Shown here one piece after another: positions 45,611-56,625 of a DNA stretch of 64,000 bases (its first letter is position 1; every line of letters starts with the position of its first letter). Under the pieces are notes generated by a model, which was not told where the DNA came from, made no database searches, and saw only the letters and a list, made by a program, of their open reading frames with translations. A program made the translations under genes and the position numbers. Source of the DNA: Blastobasis lacticolella (lineage: Eukaryota > Arthropoda > Insecta > Lepidoptera > Blastobasidae); contig LR990044.1 of assembly GCA_905147135.1 (NCBI GenBank), positions 10,978,122-11,042,121 on the forward strand, read 5' to 3'.

Positions 45611-46184
45611 GAGCGTCGGTGGCCGAGTGGTTAATGTATCTGACTCAAAGCGAGAGGTACCCGGTTCGAATCGCACTGCATGTAATAATGACTTTTGACT
45701 TTTCTGAGTTTTGTACATTATCATCACAGCCCATAACAGTCCACTGCAGGACTTAGAGCCTCTCCCACGAAGGGGAGGTTATTGCCATAATCTCCTCGCT
45801 TGGCAGGCGGGTTGGAGATCGCAGTGTTAAAATATAATAATGGACAACGTTGCTGCCAATTTCCGGCCTACAGAGACTCTACATCTTTTGCCTCGAAAAC
45901 ATTAGTCGCCTTGTACGACACACACGAGTGGTTGGTTCTACTCTGTCGGATACCAAACGGATAGTTGAATGCTAACCAAATACTCTTACGGTGAGGGAAA
46001 ACATCGTGATGAAACCTGCACATTCATTCTGAATGTGTAACTATGATCCAATCTAATCAGGTTCCCGTGATAGCGTGGTAGCAGGGTCATGGAGGCAGTC
46101 GCGCCACTGTAATAATATGATGTGCCAAATTCTGGATCATGGTCAAGGCGGATCCCGGGCCCTCGTACGCGAGAGATGATGATG
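45611..46184 (+). mobile_element. SINE-A split by repeat C
   Basis: The head gagcgtcggtggccgagtgg with B box GGTTCGAATCG, body to TTTTGTACATTA (45720). Repeat C then intervenes to 45961, and the body resumes at TAGTTGAATGCTAACC and runs to a (GAT)n tail at 46174-46188. Removing the insert restores the usual GTACATTAGTTGAAT order, so the SINE is older than this repeat C insertion. Confidence 0.9.
45721..45961 (-). repeat. Repeat C copy nested in SINE-A
   Basis: tcatcacagcccataacagt (tail end), AGAGCCTCTCCCACGAAGGG, GGTTGGAGATCGCAGTGTTA, then CGAAAACATTAGTCGCCTTG and TACTCTGTCGGATACCAAAC. TA occurs at both junctions (45719-45720, 45962-45963), consistent with a 2-bp duplication, but this could be chance. 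Confidence 0.85.
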
Positions 46185-46300
46185 ATGATTTCTCGATTAG
46201 CTGGAAATGGCGCATGATAGCAAGAGGTGGCGATCTCTGGTGGCAGATTCCAAGATCCACTTTGGGTCGCTTAGCCAGCGCAGTTAGTAAGGAAGTGATG
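46185..46300 (+). mobile_element. LINE ORF2 tail, same family as 2.6 kb
   Basis: The frame ends ...LEMAHDSKRWRSLVADSKIH and FGSLSQRS, then stop. A stop also lies inside. It matches the 2637-2798 remnant over its last 35 codons. It abuts the SINE-A tail directly. Confidence 0.7.
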
Positions 46301-46312
46301 ACGATGATGACT

Positions 46313-46480
46313 TCAGTAGAGGCCGACCTAAGAAAAGATGGATGAACTGTGTGAAAGACGACATTGTGTGAAAGAAGTGAGCACCCTGATTACGAGTGGT
46401 AGTATTAAATGGAGAAAAGAGACATATTGTGCCGACCCTACCTAGTAGGATAAGGGGAGGCATCCCACTGATAATGATAT
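46313..46480 (+). mobile_element. Second LINE ORF2 tail
   Basis: SRGRPKKRWMNCVKDDIV, then stop and shifts, then KWRKETYCADPT and GTAGGATAAGGGGAGGCATC. This is the end of a common lepidopteran LINE (G-R-P-K-K-R-W-M-x-C-V-K-D-D ... C-A-D-P-T). It is decayed. Confidence 0.7.
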
Positions 46481-47056
46481 GAATACTCGAGACATCTATT
46501 CCTTGTCACAGAATTTTACAAAACTAGGTCAAGGTCATAACCGATATTCACATTAGATATTATATTTGAGGATCAGTAGCATGAACTAAAGTACAGCGCA
46601 AAAATAATAAACTTTGTTTTACAAATCGCGTGGTAATAACGTAAATACTGACATGATTTTAATAAATCTTCGATAGGTCGAAAAGCTCTAGTTCTGTAGA
46701 ATACCTAATAAAAATTATAACAGTGTATTCTGTAAAAAATATGGCTAGAAGGATCGGTCTTCTAAATAATAAAAAAGAACTCTACATCTTTACAAAAACA
46801 ACCTAGATAGAGAAAGCTCTACCTAAGCCAAAGCAAGGCATTGTTAAACATAAATACCAACTAATATCCTTAAATAAGACCGTAAAAGGAATTATAGAAA
46901 CGTATTAAGCCCACTCGATGTCTATAAATAGCGGAATAAGGTACAGCTGTAGAGTTAAGCTTGTTGTATGAGAGAGAAGCGGGGGTGGATGTAGCAACGG
47001 CTACGTATTAATAAGTTCTGAAGAATACCGGGATAGATATAATAAGACTCTTTTAT
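46481..47056. other. AT-rich spacer
   Basis: Nothing recognised. Confidence 0.35.
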
Positions 47057-47321
47057 ACCCTAGAAGCCGTGTAGTGTCTGGAAGAGTAGAAAAGCATCAA
47101 TGCCTTACACTCGTGGATGTACAAGGCGACTAATGATTTCGAGGCAAAGATTTCGAGTCTCCGTAGGTTGGAAAATGGGTAGCAGAGTTTTCTATTGTTA
47201 TATTTAGAATAACACTGCGAGCTCTATCCTCCCCGCCGAGTGTGGTGATTATGCCAATAACCTACCCTCTTGTGGGAGAGGCCTTAAGTCCAGCAGTGGA
47301 CTGTTATAGGCTGCAATGAGG
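47057..47321 (+). repeat. Repeat C copy
   Basis: agaagccgtgtagtgtctgg, AGCATCAATGCCTTACACTC, GACTAATGATTTCGAGGC, ATTATGCCAATAACCTACCC and GTGGGAGAGGCCTTAAGTCC, ending AGGCTGCAATGAG. TA lies at both ends (47055-47056, 47322-47323). Confidence 0.75.
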
Positions 47322-47358
47322 TATTCGCCCCATGCCTGGATGGCAATCTCTAACGGTT

Positions 47359-47389
47359 GGCCGAGGAATGTCTTGCACATTCCTCGGCC
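47359..47389. repeat. GC-rich perfect 13-bp hairpin
   Basis: ggccgaggaatgt, loop cttgc, acattcctcggcc. No T run follows and this is eukaryotic DNA, so it is not called a terminator. A smaller hairpin (gaagccct / agggcttc) lies at about 47509-47529. Confidence 0.8.
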
Positions 47390-48094
47390 TTCACATGTGG
47401 GACTTTGGTCATAGGTGGAAATAATATTTTTTTTCCTAAACTAAATAAAAATAAAAAACAGATAACAAACGATATTTATGTATTTTCAGCAAAACAATGA
47501 CTGATGTAGAAGCCCTAAATCAGGGCTTCACACCTACATTGTGCCATTCGTTCGAATAATCCGTCCAGCAATTACGAAAAATATTTCGTGTACAGTGAAT
47601 CTATGTAAACAGCTTCAACCCCGCTTCGTTCCCTGTTATTTATTTTACAGTTTTACAGCATATACATTATTTTTAAAAAGGTTACATTATTAAGCTCTAA
47701 TGCCAAATACAAAACTGCCATTTATAATTATAATAATTGATAATTAATATAGTCAATACACCATATGAAATACAAAAAATAAACAACATAAAAAGTACGT
47801 TATATTGTACAGTATAGCGTTCCCGCGGGATCAATACAACAATTCAACTTAATTAATGCACTGTAAATTAATCTCCTATTAATAATTTCATTCGTGTAAT
47901 TTTATTATATTACGATTTATAAATATTACTGTATTAAATTGATATATTCATTTAACAGTTTATTGCACAAAATAAATAGCCTACAGAAATTACAAAATGT
48001 AAGACGACACAATAGGCACCACTTATTTCCAGCAGGTCTATAGAAGAGTGACATGAAAGAGTATAGGGAATGAGACGTTTGCAATTGTTATGAA
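47390..48094. other. AT-rich spacer
   Basis: No coding sequence. Confidence 0.35.
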
Positions 48095-48245
48095 ATAGTA
48101 GTTTATGCAACTGTCATATAAAAGGGGGTATTAAAACATGAGTGTCTGTTTATCATACGAGGCGTAGCCGAGTATGATAATACTTTGACACGAGTGTTTT
48201 AATACCTAATTATATGCAGTTGCATACACTACTTTATCTACACTC
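48095..48245. mobile_element. Large fold-back element centred on GAGGCGTAGCCGAG
   Basis: The left arm TAGTTTATGCAACTG...TATTAAAACATGAGTGTC pairs with the right arm GACACGAGTGTTTTAATACC...CAGTTGCATACACTA. The inner stem tatcatac / gtatgata encloses gaggcgtagccga. Total is about 150 bp with few mismatches. A TTTATCTACACTC motif at the right end recurs inverted at 48740-48757, so a larger element of about 520 bp may be present. Confidence 0.7.
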
Positions 48246-48757
48246 ATATTTTTATGTTAAAATATCGTACCTATAATTTTCTCAACTTAGCTGGAAGTAA
48301 GCTGCGAGTCGGTTTTGTTGTATCTACGCGTCAAGGATATCAAGCGGCGGGAAATTCACTTAACTATTTTCACATTTATCTATTCATTTACTTAAAATAA
48401 GGAAAAACATTCACAAACACAAATTACAACAATTACAAAAAATATTCTGTTTAGCGGGAAAATAATTACACAGAATATATACAGGAAAATTTAAATTTTG
48501 ATTTGTTAAAGACATCTAAGTATTCAGCCTACATTTGACCGTGTGCGGGCGCCCGACTAGAATTTAAAAAATATAAGTGTTGCATAATGATTAAAAAGTT
48601 ATTTTACGTTACAGCTGTAATTAAATTATTATGGGAAATGCTGTATCGAAAAGTAATTTTTTAAAATTTTATGGATTGGCGTGAAAAAAGTGTCTCCTTA
48701 AACGACTGTTTTCGAATATGTAATTTGAACATTACGATACGAGTGTAGATAAAATAA
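48246..48757. mobile_element. Possible MITE bounded by TTATCTACACTCRTA ends
   Basis: tttatctacactcatat (48233-48249) and tacgagtgtagataaaa (48740-48756) are inverted copies. The sequence between is AT-rich and non-coding. Confidence 0.45.
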
Positions 48758-48825
48758 TTAATAAACTACCTTCTACGAGTACTACTAGTAACTAGATAAA
48801 TTATAATCGTGTTATAGGGGTGGAC

Positions 48826-48943
48826 AACGCATTAGCGATACTCTTGGTGTTGCTAATGTCTATAGGCAGTGGTGACCACTTTCCATCAGGTGGCCCGCTT
48901 GCCTGTTTGCCTACCGTATGACATAAAAAAAAAAAAAAAAAAT
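48826..48943 (-). repeat. Repeat B copy, well preserved, ending at a poly-A run
   Basis: gtggacaacgcattagcgat, TTGCTAATGTCTATAGGCAG, TGGTGACCACTTTCCATCAG, GTGGCCCGCTTGCCTGTTTG, CCTACCGTATGACAT, then 17 or so A. Confidence 0.85.
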
Positions 48944-50052
48944 TATAAATCAGATGAGACTGAATATTAATATCTTTACAAACTCTGGCATATACTAGTT
49001 AGTTATCCCACTTTATATTATAACTAGCTGCTGCCTGAGAATATAAACGTATTCTAAAATTGTCTAAGCGTGTTCAGTTACATGTTTTAAGTCGCTCTTG
49101 TTGGTTTTTAATCGATTATCGTCAATGTGCAGACATTTTGTCTTTACGATTTTATTATATTTATAGATGTCCATGTAGTTCCTCACGGTAGCTTGTAAAC
49201 ATGATAATTTGCCTAAAAATCCAAATCAAATACACTTCGGTCATCTTCCACCCACACCCAACTATTACGGGAAAAATATTTCAGTTGATTAATTGTTAGA
49301 ATATTTACCGTCAGTTACGTCTTACGTTCCTATTCCATTTGTGTTTAGCGTTCACTATGCTATAGCAACGAGCGCCGGATAGGCGTGGCGTGGCGTGGGC
49401 CGAACGCCTCCCACAAGACCGGATTAAAAATAACCATTTCAATGTTGTTAATCCAACTTGAGTATAGCGGATTTGCAGATAGGAAAAGGTCAATTATTGT
49501 AACAGTGTTTTCCAGTTATTGATTGCGTGTAAATGATACTTCTCGTTGCAGATACAGTATGGAAATGACAAAATTGCCTTTGGATGGAGAATGTTAGATA
49601 CTGGCTAAGTCAATTGAGTTTGTGGGACAGAATTTGAAGGAGTGTTTCTTTCATTCGGTTTCTCAGTTAGTCATATAGTTATATACTTATCCAGAATTGA
49701 GTAAGTCAGTGCAGAGTACGATAGATTATTGATTGATTGGGCTTTAATAAGGTGTTATTCTGAGTAGAATAGAAATTAAATACAAAAGAAAAAAACAATA
49801 TTTAATCAATATGTTAGGAAAATAGGCTGCTACGAATGTTGTCGTTACGGATACGGAGCCCGTATAACGTAAGGTATAAAGATCATTACCTTATACCTTA
49901 TACCTTACCTTATACGTTATACCTTACGTTACGTTACGTTATGGGGCACCTTATAGTACGAATCTATCTACACTCACAACGTATAAGTATAAAACTTTGT
50001 AGGTTAAAGTTTATTTTTCGACAAAATTACCTTTAGATACATCCCATCCTTA
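48944..50052. other. Spacer with a short tandem/inverted array
   Basis: 49860-49945 holds repeated CCTTATA and ACGTT units, and gtataacgtaaggtataa faces ttataccttacgtt. No gene. Confidence 0.4.
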
Positions 50053-50202
50053 CACAGTATAAAATAAATTCGCATTCCTTGTCTGTTTCTTTGTCTGTAC
50101 GGATTTTGTTAAACAATTTCTTCCAGAAGGTTTATGTGTATATTACAAGCATATTATAGTAAAGCCGAGAAAATCCGTGCGAAGCTAGGCCGAGTCGCTA
50201 GT
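50053..50202 (+). mobile_element. Helitron-like element, short variant
   Basis: cacagtataaaataaattcg, CCTTGTCTGTTTCTTTGTCT, GAAGGTTTATGTGTATATTA, then CCGTGCGAAGCTAGGCCGAG and TCGCTAG followed by T. The end is the hairpin-plus-CTAGT seen in lepidopteran Helitrons. A relative lacking the end is at 55.3 kb. Confidence 0.6.
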
Positions 50203-50450
50203 GGTTTATAAAAATATCAACGTAAAATTAAAACTGGGATTAAGCTGCGCGAAATTGTCACAAACCGGGTCGGATTTCACCCAAAGATTAACGTTAAGAC
50301 GACTCTCCAATATTTTCCGTTAGTATACTTAGGCGTTAGAAGCTAGAAATCTGTGTTTCAAACAATTCTTTTTTCTACCAATTTCTAGCTTAATCTCTAA
50401 GAAATCAGCTTCGTTTCATTCAATCGGTTACTTTCCAATATACCAAAGTA

Positions 50451-50796
50451 AAAAAATAATCATCTTGGCGTTAATGTCCCGGTTGCGCTCTCGACAACGA
50501 GGGCCCGGGGTCCGCCTTGACCAAGATTCAGGTTTTGGCGATTAGGTAATTACAGTGGAGCGATTACCATCTGACTTCCGTGACCCTGCTACTACCTCAG
50601 GATCATGGTTACAAATTCAGTTGCCTGAATGTGCAGGTTTCATCACGATGTTTTCCCTCACCGTAAGGCATCGGCTAGTATTCAACTAATGTACATAACT
50701 CAGAAAAGAGTCATTGGTACATGGCCGCAGAGGGATTCGAACCCGGTACCTCTCGCTTGCGAGTTGAATACTCAACCGCCCGGCTACCGACGCTCT
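50451..50796 (-). mobile_element. SINE-A with head and 15-bp TSD
   Basis: The body from CTTGGCGTTAATGTCCCGGT to head GGATTCGAACCCGGTACCTC and CCGCCCGGCTACCGACGCTC. Flanks caatataccaaagta (50436-50450) and caatatttcaaagta (50797-50811) differ at two of 15 positions. About 25 bases of the body are missing near 50593. Confidence 0.9.
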
Positions 50797-50811
50797 CAAT
50801 ATTTCAAAGTA

Positions 50812-51530
50812 GTACACACATTTTACATCGACGATATAGGAAGCTAAGTAACAATAATAAACCTATAACATACACACTACTGCCAAAACCGATAGATAGA
50901 CTTAGGTAGCTGATTTTTTTTGTACACAAAAGGCAGAAAGGATTTTCGGTAAGCCCACGAGAAACTGGGAAAAATATTGTACCTACCTACAGTAGAAAAT
51001 GAACGAAAAAATTCAAACGCTAACCGGTCTAAGTCGTGAGCAGCTCGTGATTTATGATACTAAAAATAGAGCTGGGTTAAAAATACGCTGGGTTAAACAG
51101 ATAAAATCATGTAAATACTTAAAACAGAAAATAAGCCACCAACAATTTACCGGCACAAAAAATTTAGAGATAAAAAGCGCATCAGTCTCTCGAGGTTAAT
51201 AGATTCTAGAATTCGAAACATTTCAAAATCCATTTAAAATGATATGATCATGGAGACGTAAACGTGAAAGAGACAGCGAGAGCTACTAATTAGCACAGAA
51301 GCACGAATTCAAATTTTTACGTTCATTTCAGCGAATGAACGTACGCGACTGTATTTCGTTTCAACTTTTGTTAATTTTAGCCTGCAAACTCGGACCCATC
51401 TAAATAAAGTGGCGAATAAACCTCTTAGTTTTAATCCTTTTAGGTTGTTTTAAATTTTACAGCTAACACTACAGACTGTGCAGGGACGAAGCTAGAATAC
51501 GGCTATTGTTAGTAATTAATTTGGTTGGTT
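50812..51530. other. Spacer, nothing recognised
   Basis: attctagaattcgaaac at 51203 contains a two- to three-unit HSE-like array but stands alone. No gene. Confidence 0.35.
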
Positions 51531-51656
51531 TATTAAGGTGCCCCATATTTTTGAAACCGCTCGCCTTCTAATGCTTATCTTTTCTATCTCTTGGAGCTTA
51601 CTATGAGTGTGAAAGAGATAGGTATATAGGCGAGCGGTTTCAAAAATAGGGCCCTT
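51531..51656. mobile_element. 126-bp fold-back MITE, perfect 20-bp arms
   Basis: atttttgaaaccgctcgcct (51547-51566) and its exact reverse complement aggcgagcggtttcaaaaat (51628-51647). The pairing continues imperfectly outward (gtgcccc / gggccc) and inward (tatctctt / gaaagagata). It resembles a pre-miRNA in size, but a MITE is likelier. Confidence 0.75.
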
Positions 51657-53009
51657 GATCCTCGTATAACGTGCATTCGAAATATTAACCGAATAACCAT
51701 TGATGTGAGAGGGTAAGACAGTCCGCATTTTGATGTCCACAAACCGGTAAAAGTGCGCCGGGCGTTCGTCCAGTATCATTTAATGCGAACCACGGGGATG
51801 CTCTTTTCTTTCTCTCTCTCTTTTCCATCAAATGTTATCAGAGTTTCGCACCTGATTCGGGTGAAAGCCGCGAGGGATCGCCAGAGTCTATGACATAAAG
51901 GCTAAGGCGAAATTTGATTGTAATTTGTTTTCGTACATACCAAAATGAAACCTGTAATAAACGGTTAAAATACAATACGTGATTGGCAGATACACTAAGA
52001 TACTTTAAGCGGATGGCGGATAAATTAAGAAACTGTAACAGGTTGTTTCATTTATCTAATCAGAATTAATTTTTGTTACATAACAATACCTTCGTAATCC
52101 ATATAATCCATATAAAAGGTGATTACCTTCATCAATATAATTTACTGTAATGTTTAATGAGATGTGAGTCTATAAGGAAATTGGACTTCACAAAAGAAGT
52201 TTTGGTGTGTAAACTTCGCGTACAACATCGAACAAAGCTATGATTGACGTGGGTCCGATATTTTTCACTTAAGATAACGAAGATTGTTTAAAAGTTCCAA
52301 GGTTAAAATTATTATATTTTAATAAACACTACAAGTCATTTCCTGAATCTGTTTGAGCTGTGACTATTAAATTAAAATTATTTCACATCAAACCAAAAGC
52401 CCCATAAAAACGAGAGCAGAAATGGCAACACCAGCGTCTTCTACAACGTAAACCTATACCCGCAAAAGAAAAGGCAACTGGTAAAGCAACGTTAAATACC
52501 GTGTGCGAAGTGAAGCGTGGCAGTGTTTGGATGCTTATCCCGTGCCAGAGCCCCCTAGATCCGGCGCTGAGCCACAGACGTAACGTTTGACGTAGAATTG
52601 GCCGTGTAGGCGAGCTGATACACCCACGAGCATGCAGTTTGCGCCGTGTGGCGGCGTGGCAAACTTTTATTTGCTTGGGGTCGCTGCACCCACCCCCACC
52701 CGACCTTCAGTGGTACTACATTACGTGAGGGTTTAATAAAACCCCACCGTTATTGGAAAATAGATTCGAGTTTCATTAAACCGTAATACGACGGGAAAAA
52801 TTGAAGCACAATTTATTGAGGCTATCAACTTTTTCGCTGTTGATTCTTGTTTACGATACGTTTTTCGCTTTTTCTCTTGTAAAGGCATTAAGGTAAACTC
52901 ATTGACTGTGAATGGAATGCTTTATTACAATATTGTATCGCGATAGTTAAATATAATGTTGATAAATAAGATTGTGCTTTTATACGAGTTAAAAAAGTTG
53001 TAAGATGTT
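51657..53009. other. Spacer without a gene
   Basis: A GC-richer block at 52540-52700 has no open frame. The rest is AT-rich. Confidence 0.4.
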
Positions 53010-53019
53010 GAAGGTAATA

Positions 53020-53250
53020 TATTCTGAGCTATGTACATTAGTTGTACACTAACCGATGCTCTTACGGTGAGGGAAAACACCGTGATGAAACCTGCACATT
53101 GCCACTAAATATGTAACCATTATCCAATCTGGTCAGGTTCCTCAGTCGCTCCACTGTAATTGCCTGATCTGCCAAATCCTGGATCATGGTCAAGCCGGAC
53201 CTCGGGCCTTCATGCGCTAGAGTACAACCGGGACATTAACGCCAAGATGA
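53020..53250 (+). mobile_element. SINE-A, 5'-truncated, 10-bp TSD
   Basis: From ATTCTGAGCTATGTACATTA to GACATTAACGCCAAGATGA. Flanks gaaggtaata at 53010-53019 and 53251-53260 are identical. The head is absent. A deletion of about 35 bases removes the CCCTGGTAGCAGGGTCA region. Confidence 0.85.
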
Positions 53251-53260
53251 GAAGGTAATA

Positions 53261-54016
53261 CAATAATTAATTTTATTACATTAACTTTAGCAGTATCATG
53301 AAGAGAAGATATCTACGTGGACCCATCATTTCGATATAGGCTTAATTCGGTTAGGTTCGTATTGTACCAAAGCGAAGAGGATCCTCTCCTCTCTTCACCT
53401 CTTTAAAGTTTGCATAAGTTGTTCCTACAGGAGCATGAAAATACAGAAACAAGCGGTATACAACAAACAACGTAGGTAACAATCTCTTTCCAGGATACAA
53501 GCCACGGTCCATGCTTCGTTAGGGGGATACGTTACGCGGGCAGACCTGCACCTTCTTTCACCTTTCTTCAGGGTCAAATGGGGTTACAAAGGGTTGTACG
53601 GGAATCAATACTCTTAGGTCAATATTTATAAGTAACTTGGTCCAATCTTCAATACCTACATATCATAATAAAACAGAAAGAAAGAAAGAAATATAAAAGG
53701 AAGAAGACATTTATTACACGTAGACACCACGATACGACAATTAGGTACAAAAAAAAATTGTAATAAAAGTACATAAAAAAATAAAAACACGTATTCTATA
53801 CACCTAGAAGTGTCAATAATGAACGAAGCCGTGGACAGAAGCTAGCTATAAAGATATATATAATGGGTTGCAAAAAGTCAGCACAAAGCTCGCAGCTTTT
53901 ATCTAAATTAGTGCGATTATTTGCCGGCAAAAAGACTTTTACTATTTGTACCCATATTTAAATTTTTAAATTCGTCCATAGCTGTTACGGCGCTCTTCTA
54001 GTTTTTATATAGTAGT
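53261..54016. other. AT-rich spacer
   Basis: agaaagaaagaaagaaat microsatellite at 53676. No gene. Confidence 0.35.
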
Positions 54017-54345
54017 GGACTAAAAAGTCGACTTTATTTGGTGCCTGACTATTACTGACTAAGTAAGTTGTCCGTCAAAATTTGCAAACCATTTTTCAAC
54101 CATTTGTTGGCATTTGTTTGAGCTGTTTGGTATACTATGAACCATCGTGTTTGGGCTCTGTGGAATGGTCTTGAGTAGTAGTTACTTTACCGCGCGATAA
54201 AAGCTTGTTATTAATAATATTTTTCATTTAAGAACTTATTTAAATCGAAAAGTCATATCATGAAAGGAGGACACCAAATAATCATGTTTCATATAAATAA
54301 ATTTTCTACTATTGTGTTATTTTTCTTGAGTCGATTTTTTAGTCC
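54017..54345. mobile_element. 329-bp MITE, 17-bp inverted ends
   Basis: ggactaaaaagtcgact (54017-54033) and agtcgattttttagtcc (54329-54345) are inverted repeats with one mismatch. The interior is AT-rich and non-coding. The TSD is unclear. Confidence 0.65.
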
Positions 54346-55055
54346 CCGGTGTATTTTCATCGATAGGTACAGCGATGGAATAAGAATATTATTATTGGAA
54401 TAAGCGACCGTTGCAGCGTGGGTGTGATACACGTGGGAGGTTCAAGTGAAACCTATGTGTCTTCAGAGCCCGACAAGTGTTTTTGTACCCTCCAGTAGGT
54501 TGTATTAAAATATATTACGATGAATTTACGATGAATATATAAGTATACGGTTTTATTGTTGTGTAAGTCCCTGGCATACGTGGAAAATAGGTGTCTAAAT
54601 CTGACGGTATCCGATATCTGGGACCCGTGAGGCCCAAGAAGCAATTGACATCGCTGAGTCAAAGCGCTAGTCCACGGTCTAGGACGCGAGGATGCTGAAG
54701 ACCAGGTGAAATTGAGGAGGAAATACTTTTCTTACTAGTAGGAAATACTTTACTTCTGTAAAGCCGACCCTAGCCCGGCTTAGATATTGGTCAAAGGGAT
54801 TAAATTTAATGTTCAAATACAGGCAGATCTTAGAAAGAGGCCCATAAACGTTAAGTCAGACAATACACGACCAATTTCGTTGTCGTACACACTTTACCAG
54901 TTATCTGCAACCGCTTTCATAAAAAAGGAAAACTGCCACGTTATCAAGTCGTAAACACTTTAAGCCAGGGATGCACAGAATTTAGATAAATTGTTAAAAT
55001 TGTTGTAGGTAATTGTTTAAAATAGTACATAACGTGTTTTACTGAGTGTTTAGGT
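54346..55055. other. Spacer, nothing recognised
   Basis: The minus frame at 54453-54662 has no signature. Confidence 0.35.
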
Positions 55056-55250
55056 ATTAAAATTGAATATACTCCTCGGAAACCACGTCGCGGCAGACCC
55101 AAAAAAAGGTGGACAGATGAGCTGCGGGCCTTCGAAAGTGACTGGCTGACATTGGCATTGGATCGTAAAGAGTGGAAGAATCGAGGGGAGGCCTTTGTCC
55201 AGCAGTGGGATAATTCAGGCTCATATAATAATAATAATACACCTAAGTAA
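55056..55250 (+). mobile_element. LINE ORF2 C-terminal tail, frame intact, (AAT)n end
   Basis: From 55074: PRKPRRGRPKKRWTDELRAF, ESDWLTLALDRKEWKNRGEA, FVQQWDNSGSYNNNN, stop at 55248. It shows the G-R-P-K-K-R-W-T-D-E-L and G-E-A-F-V-Q-Q-W motifs of RTE-like ORF2 ends, with an (AAT)n tail. The readable frame is unbroken over 58 codons, so this is one of the younger LINE inserts. The rest of the ORF is absent. Confidence 0.8.
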
Positions 55251-55295
55251 GCCTTTACAATGTTATCCTTCTCTTTCCGCGTCTGTCTGTATTTC

Positions 55296-55445
55296 CTCAA
55301 ACACGATATCAAAACAGGATTTTAATGCGTTTTCCACCATCAGTTAGAGAATTTGTTCCCTATGGTACTATGTGTGTATAATACGGAACCTATGTGTGTA
55401 TATTACATGCATATTGTAGTACCTATAGAAAAGCCGAGAAAACTT
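55296..55445 (+). mobile_element. Helitron-like fragment
   Basis: CAGGATTTTAATGCGTTTTC, GTGTGTATATTACATGCATA and AAAGCCGAGAAAA, in the order of 50.05-50.20 kb. The terminal CTAG hairpin is missing. Confidence 0.5.
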
Positions 55446-55688
55446 TTCTAGTAAATTTCTTAAGTATGCGTTATTTTTTTTAAATCTGTGCAGTAGTTCG
55501 TAATTCAAGATACATCAATTAATCAGTAATCATTAGTTACTACGACAACTGGCAGCAGGTAATACAATTATAGCGCGCCCCTGCAGTCTTGTCCGTTAAC
55601 TTCACGTCACGTAGGTCACGTGGCGGTCGCTGCAAGGACGCGACGACCCGGCGACCCGGCGGTCGCCACTGTCTGGGGCCAAACGGTA
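55446..55688. other. Spacer with a GC-rich edge
   Basis: 55600-55680 has gacgacccggcgacccggcg. It lies just outside a large TIR element. No gene. Confidence 0.35.
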
Positions 55689-56070
55689 AAGGCCGGGCCA
55701 CATAGGAGGGAAGCAGGAAAGCGGGAAGCGGGAAAGCGGGGAAAATACAATGCGTTTAAAAATATAATGCAGTTGTGTTCATATTAGGGCGGATTTCTTG
55801 ACTCCTACGCTAGGATGAACTGTATTGCAGGAGACAGTAATTCCTCAATTTAGGATTTTGTTTTATTTCCAGCCGGATATCCACAGAAACTTCTTACTTA
55901 TTATAGAAAGCGGGAAAGCGGTCGCGGCGGTACAGCGGAAAGCGAATGCTTGCTATCAGTGTCGGAAATAAGCACTTTTGATATTAGGTATACCTACCAT
56001 GTCAACGTGGCGATTGCTTCACCGACAAGAGCAAGACTCTTTATAATGATGTTGTCGTAGAGGCAGATCA

Positions 56071-56264
56071 TCTCACATCACATCAACAGCCCATAACAGT
56101 CTACAGCTAGACTCGAGCCTCCTCCACATCAGTAGAGGGTTTTGCTATAATCTTGATGCTTAGCAGGCGGGTATGGGAGTTAGAGATCGCAATGTTGAAC
56201 ATATTCCACAGAAATAAAACGTTGCTGTCCATTTTCTTCCGGTCTACGTCCTATCTACTATCCG
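56071..56264 (-). repeat. Repeat C, right-hand piece (interrupted)
   Basis: acagcccataacagtctaca, AGCCTCCTCCACATCAGTAG, ATAATCTTGATGCTTAGCAG, then GAGATCGCAATGTTGAACAT and TTCTTCCGGTCTACGT. A SINE follows and the remaining part resumes at 56523. Confidence 0.75.
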
Positions 56265-56522
56265 GTGACGACCTGAGTGGTTCAATGGTCAACATGCCAA
56301 GCAAGAGGTCCCGGGTTCGATTCCCGGCCGGGCAGAAATTAAATGATGAATTTTAATTTCTGTTACGGGTCTGGGTGTTCTATGTTTAATAAGTATGTAT
56401 TTAAAAAGTATTTAAGTAGTATATCAGTTATCTAGCACCCATAGTACAAGCTTTGCTTAGTTTGGGGCTAGATGGCGCTGTGTGAATTTGTCCATGAATA
56501 TTTATTTATTTTATTTATTTAT
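56265..56522 (+). mobile_element. Conserved lepidopteran tRNA-derived SINE
   Basis: The head GACGACCTGAGTGGTTCAAT with B box GGGTTCGATTCCC at 56313. The body GTTACGGGTCTGGGTGTTCT, AAAAAGTATTTAAGTAG, then CTAGCACCCATAGTACAAGC and TTTGCTTAGTTTGGGGCTAG, ending in (TATTTA)n. I recognise this body as one of the most widely shared SINE types of moths and butterflies. It interrupts repeat C, which itself lies in the 55.7-56.8 kb element. Confidence 0.85.
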
Positions 56523-56625
56523 CTGGTTAGCTTCTCGGATATTAGTCACCTTGTACGACACCCTTAAGTATTGGAGTGGAGGTTGGTGTTTCTAATCAAC
56601 CGCATACCACACGGTAATTACTTTC
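56523..56625 (-). repeat. Repeat C, left-hand piece (interrupted)
   Basis: ctggttagcttctcggatat, TAGTCACCTTGTACGACACC, then CAACCGCATACCACACGG. It completes the copy begun at 56071. Confidence 0.7.

Noticed and set aside
47359..47389. Rho-independent-style terminator
   Set aside because: The hairpin has no T run, and the window is eukaryotic, so the term does not apply.
51203..51220. A further heat-shock element
   Set aside because: An isolated TTCtaGAAttCGA without a TATA box or second element nearby is expected by chance in AT-rich DNA.
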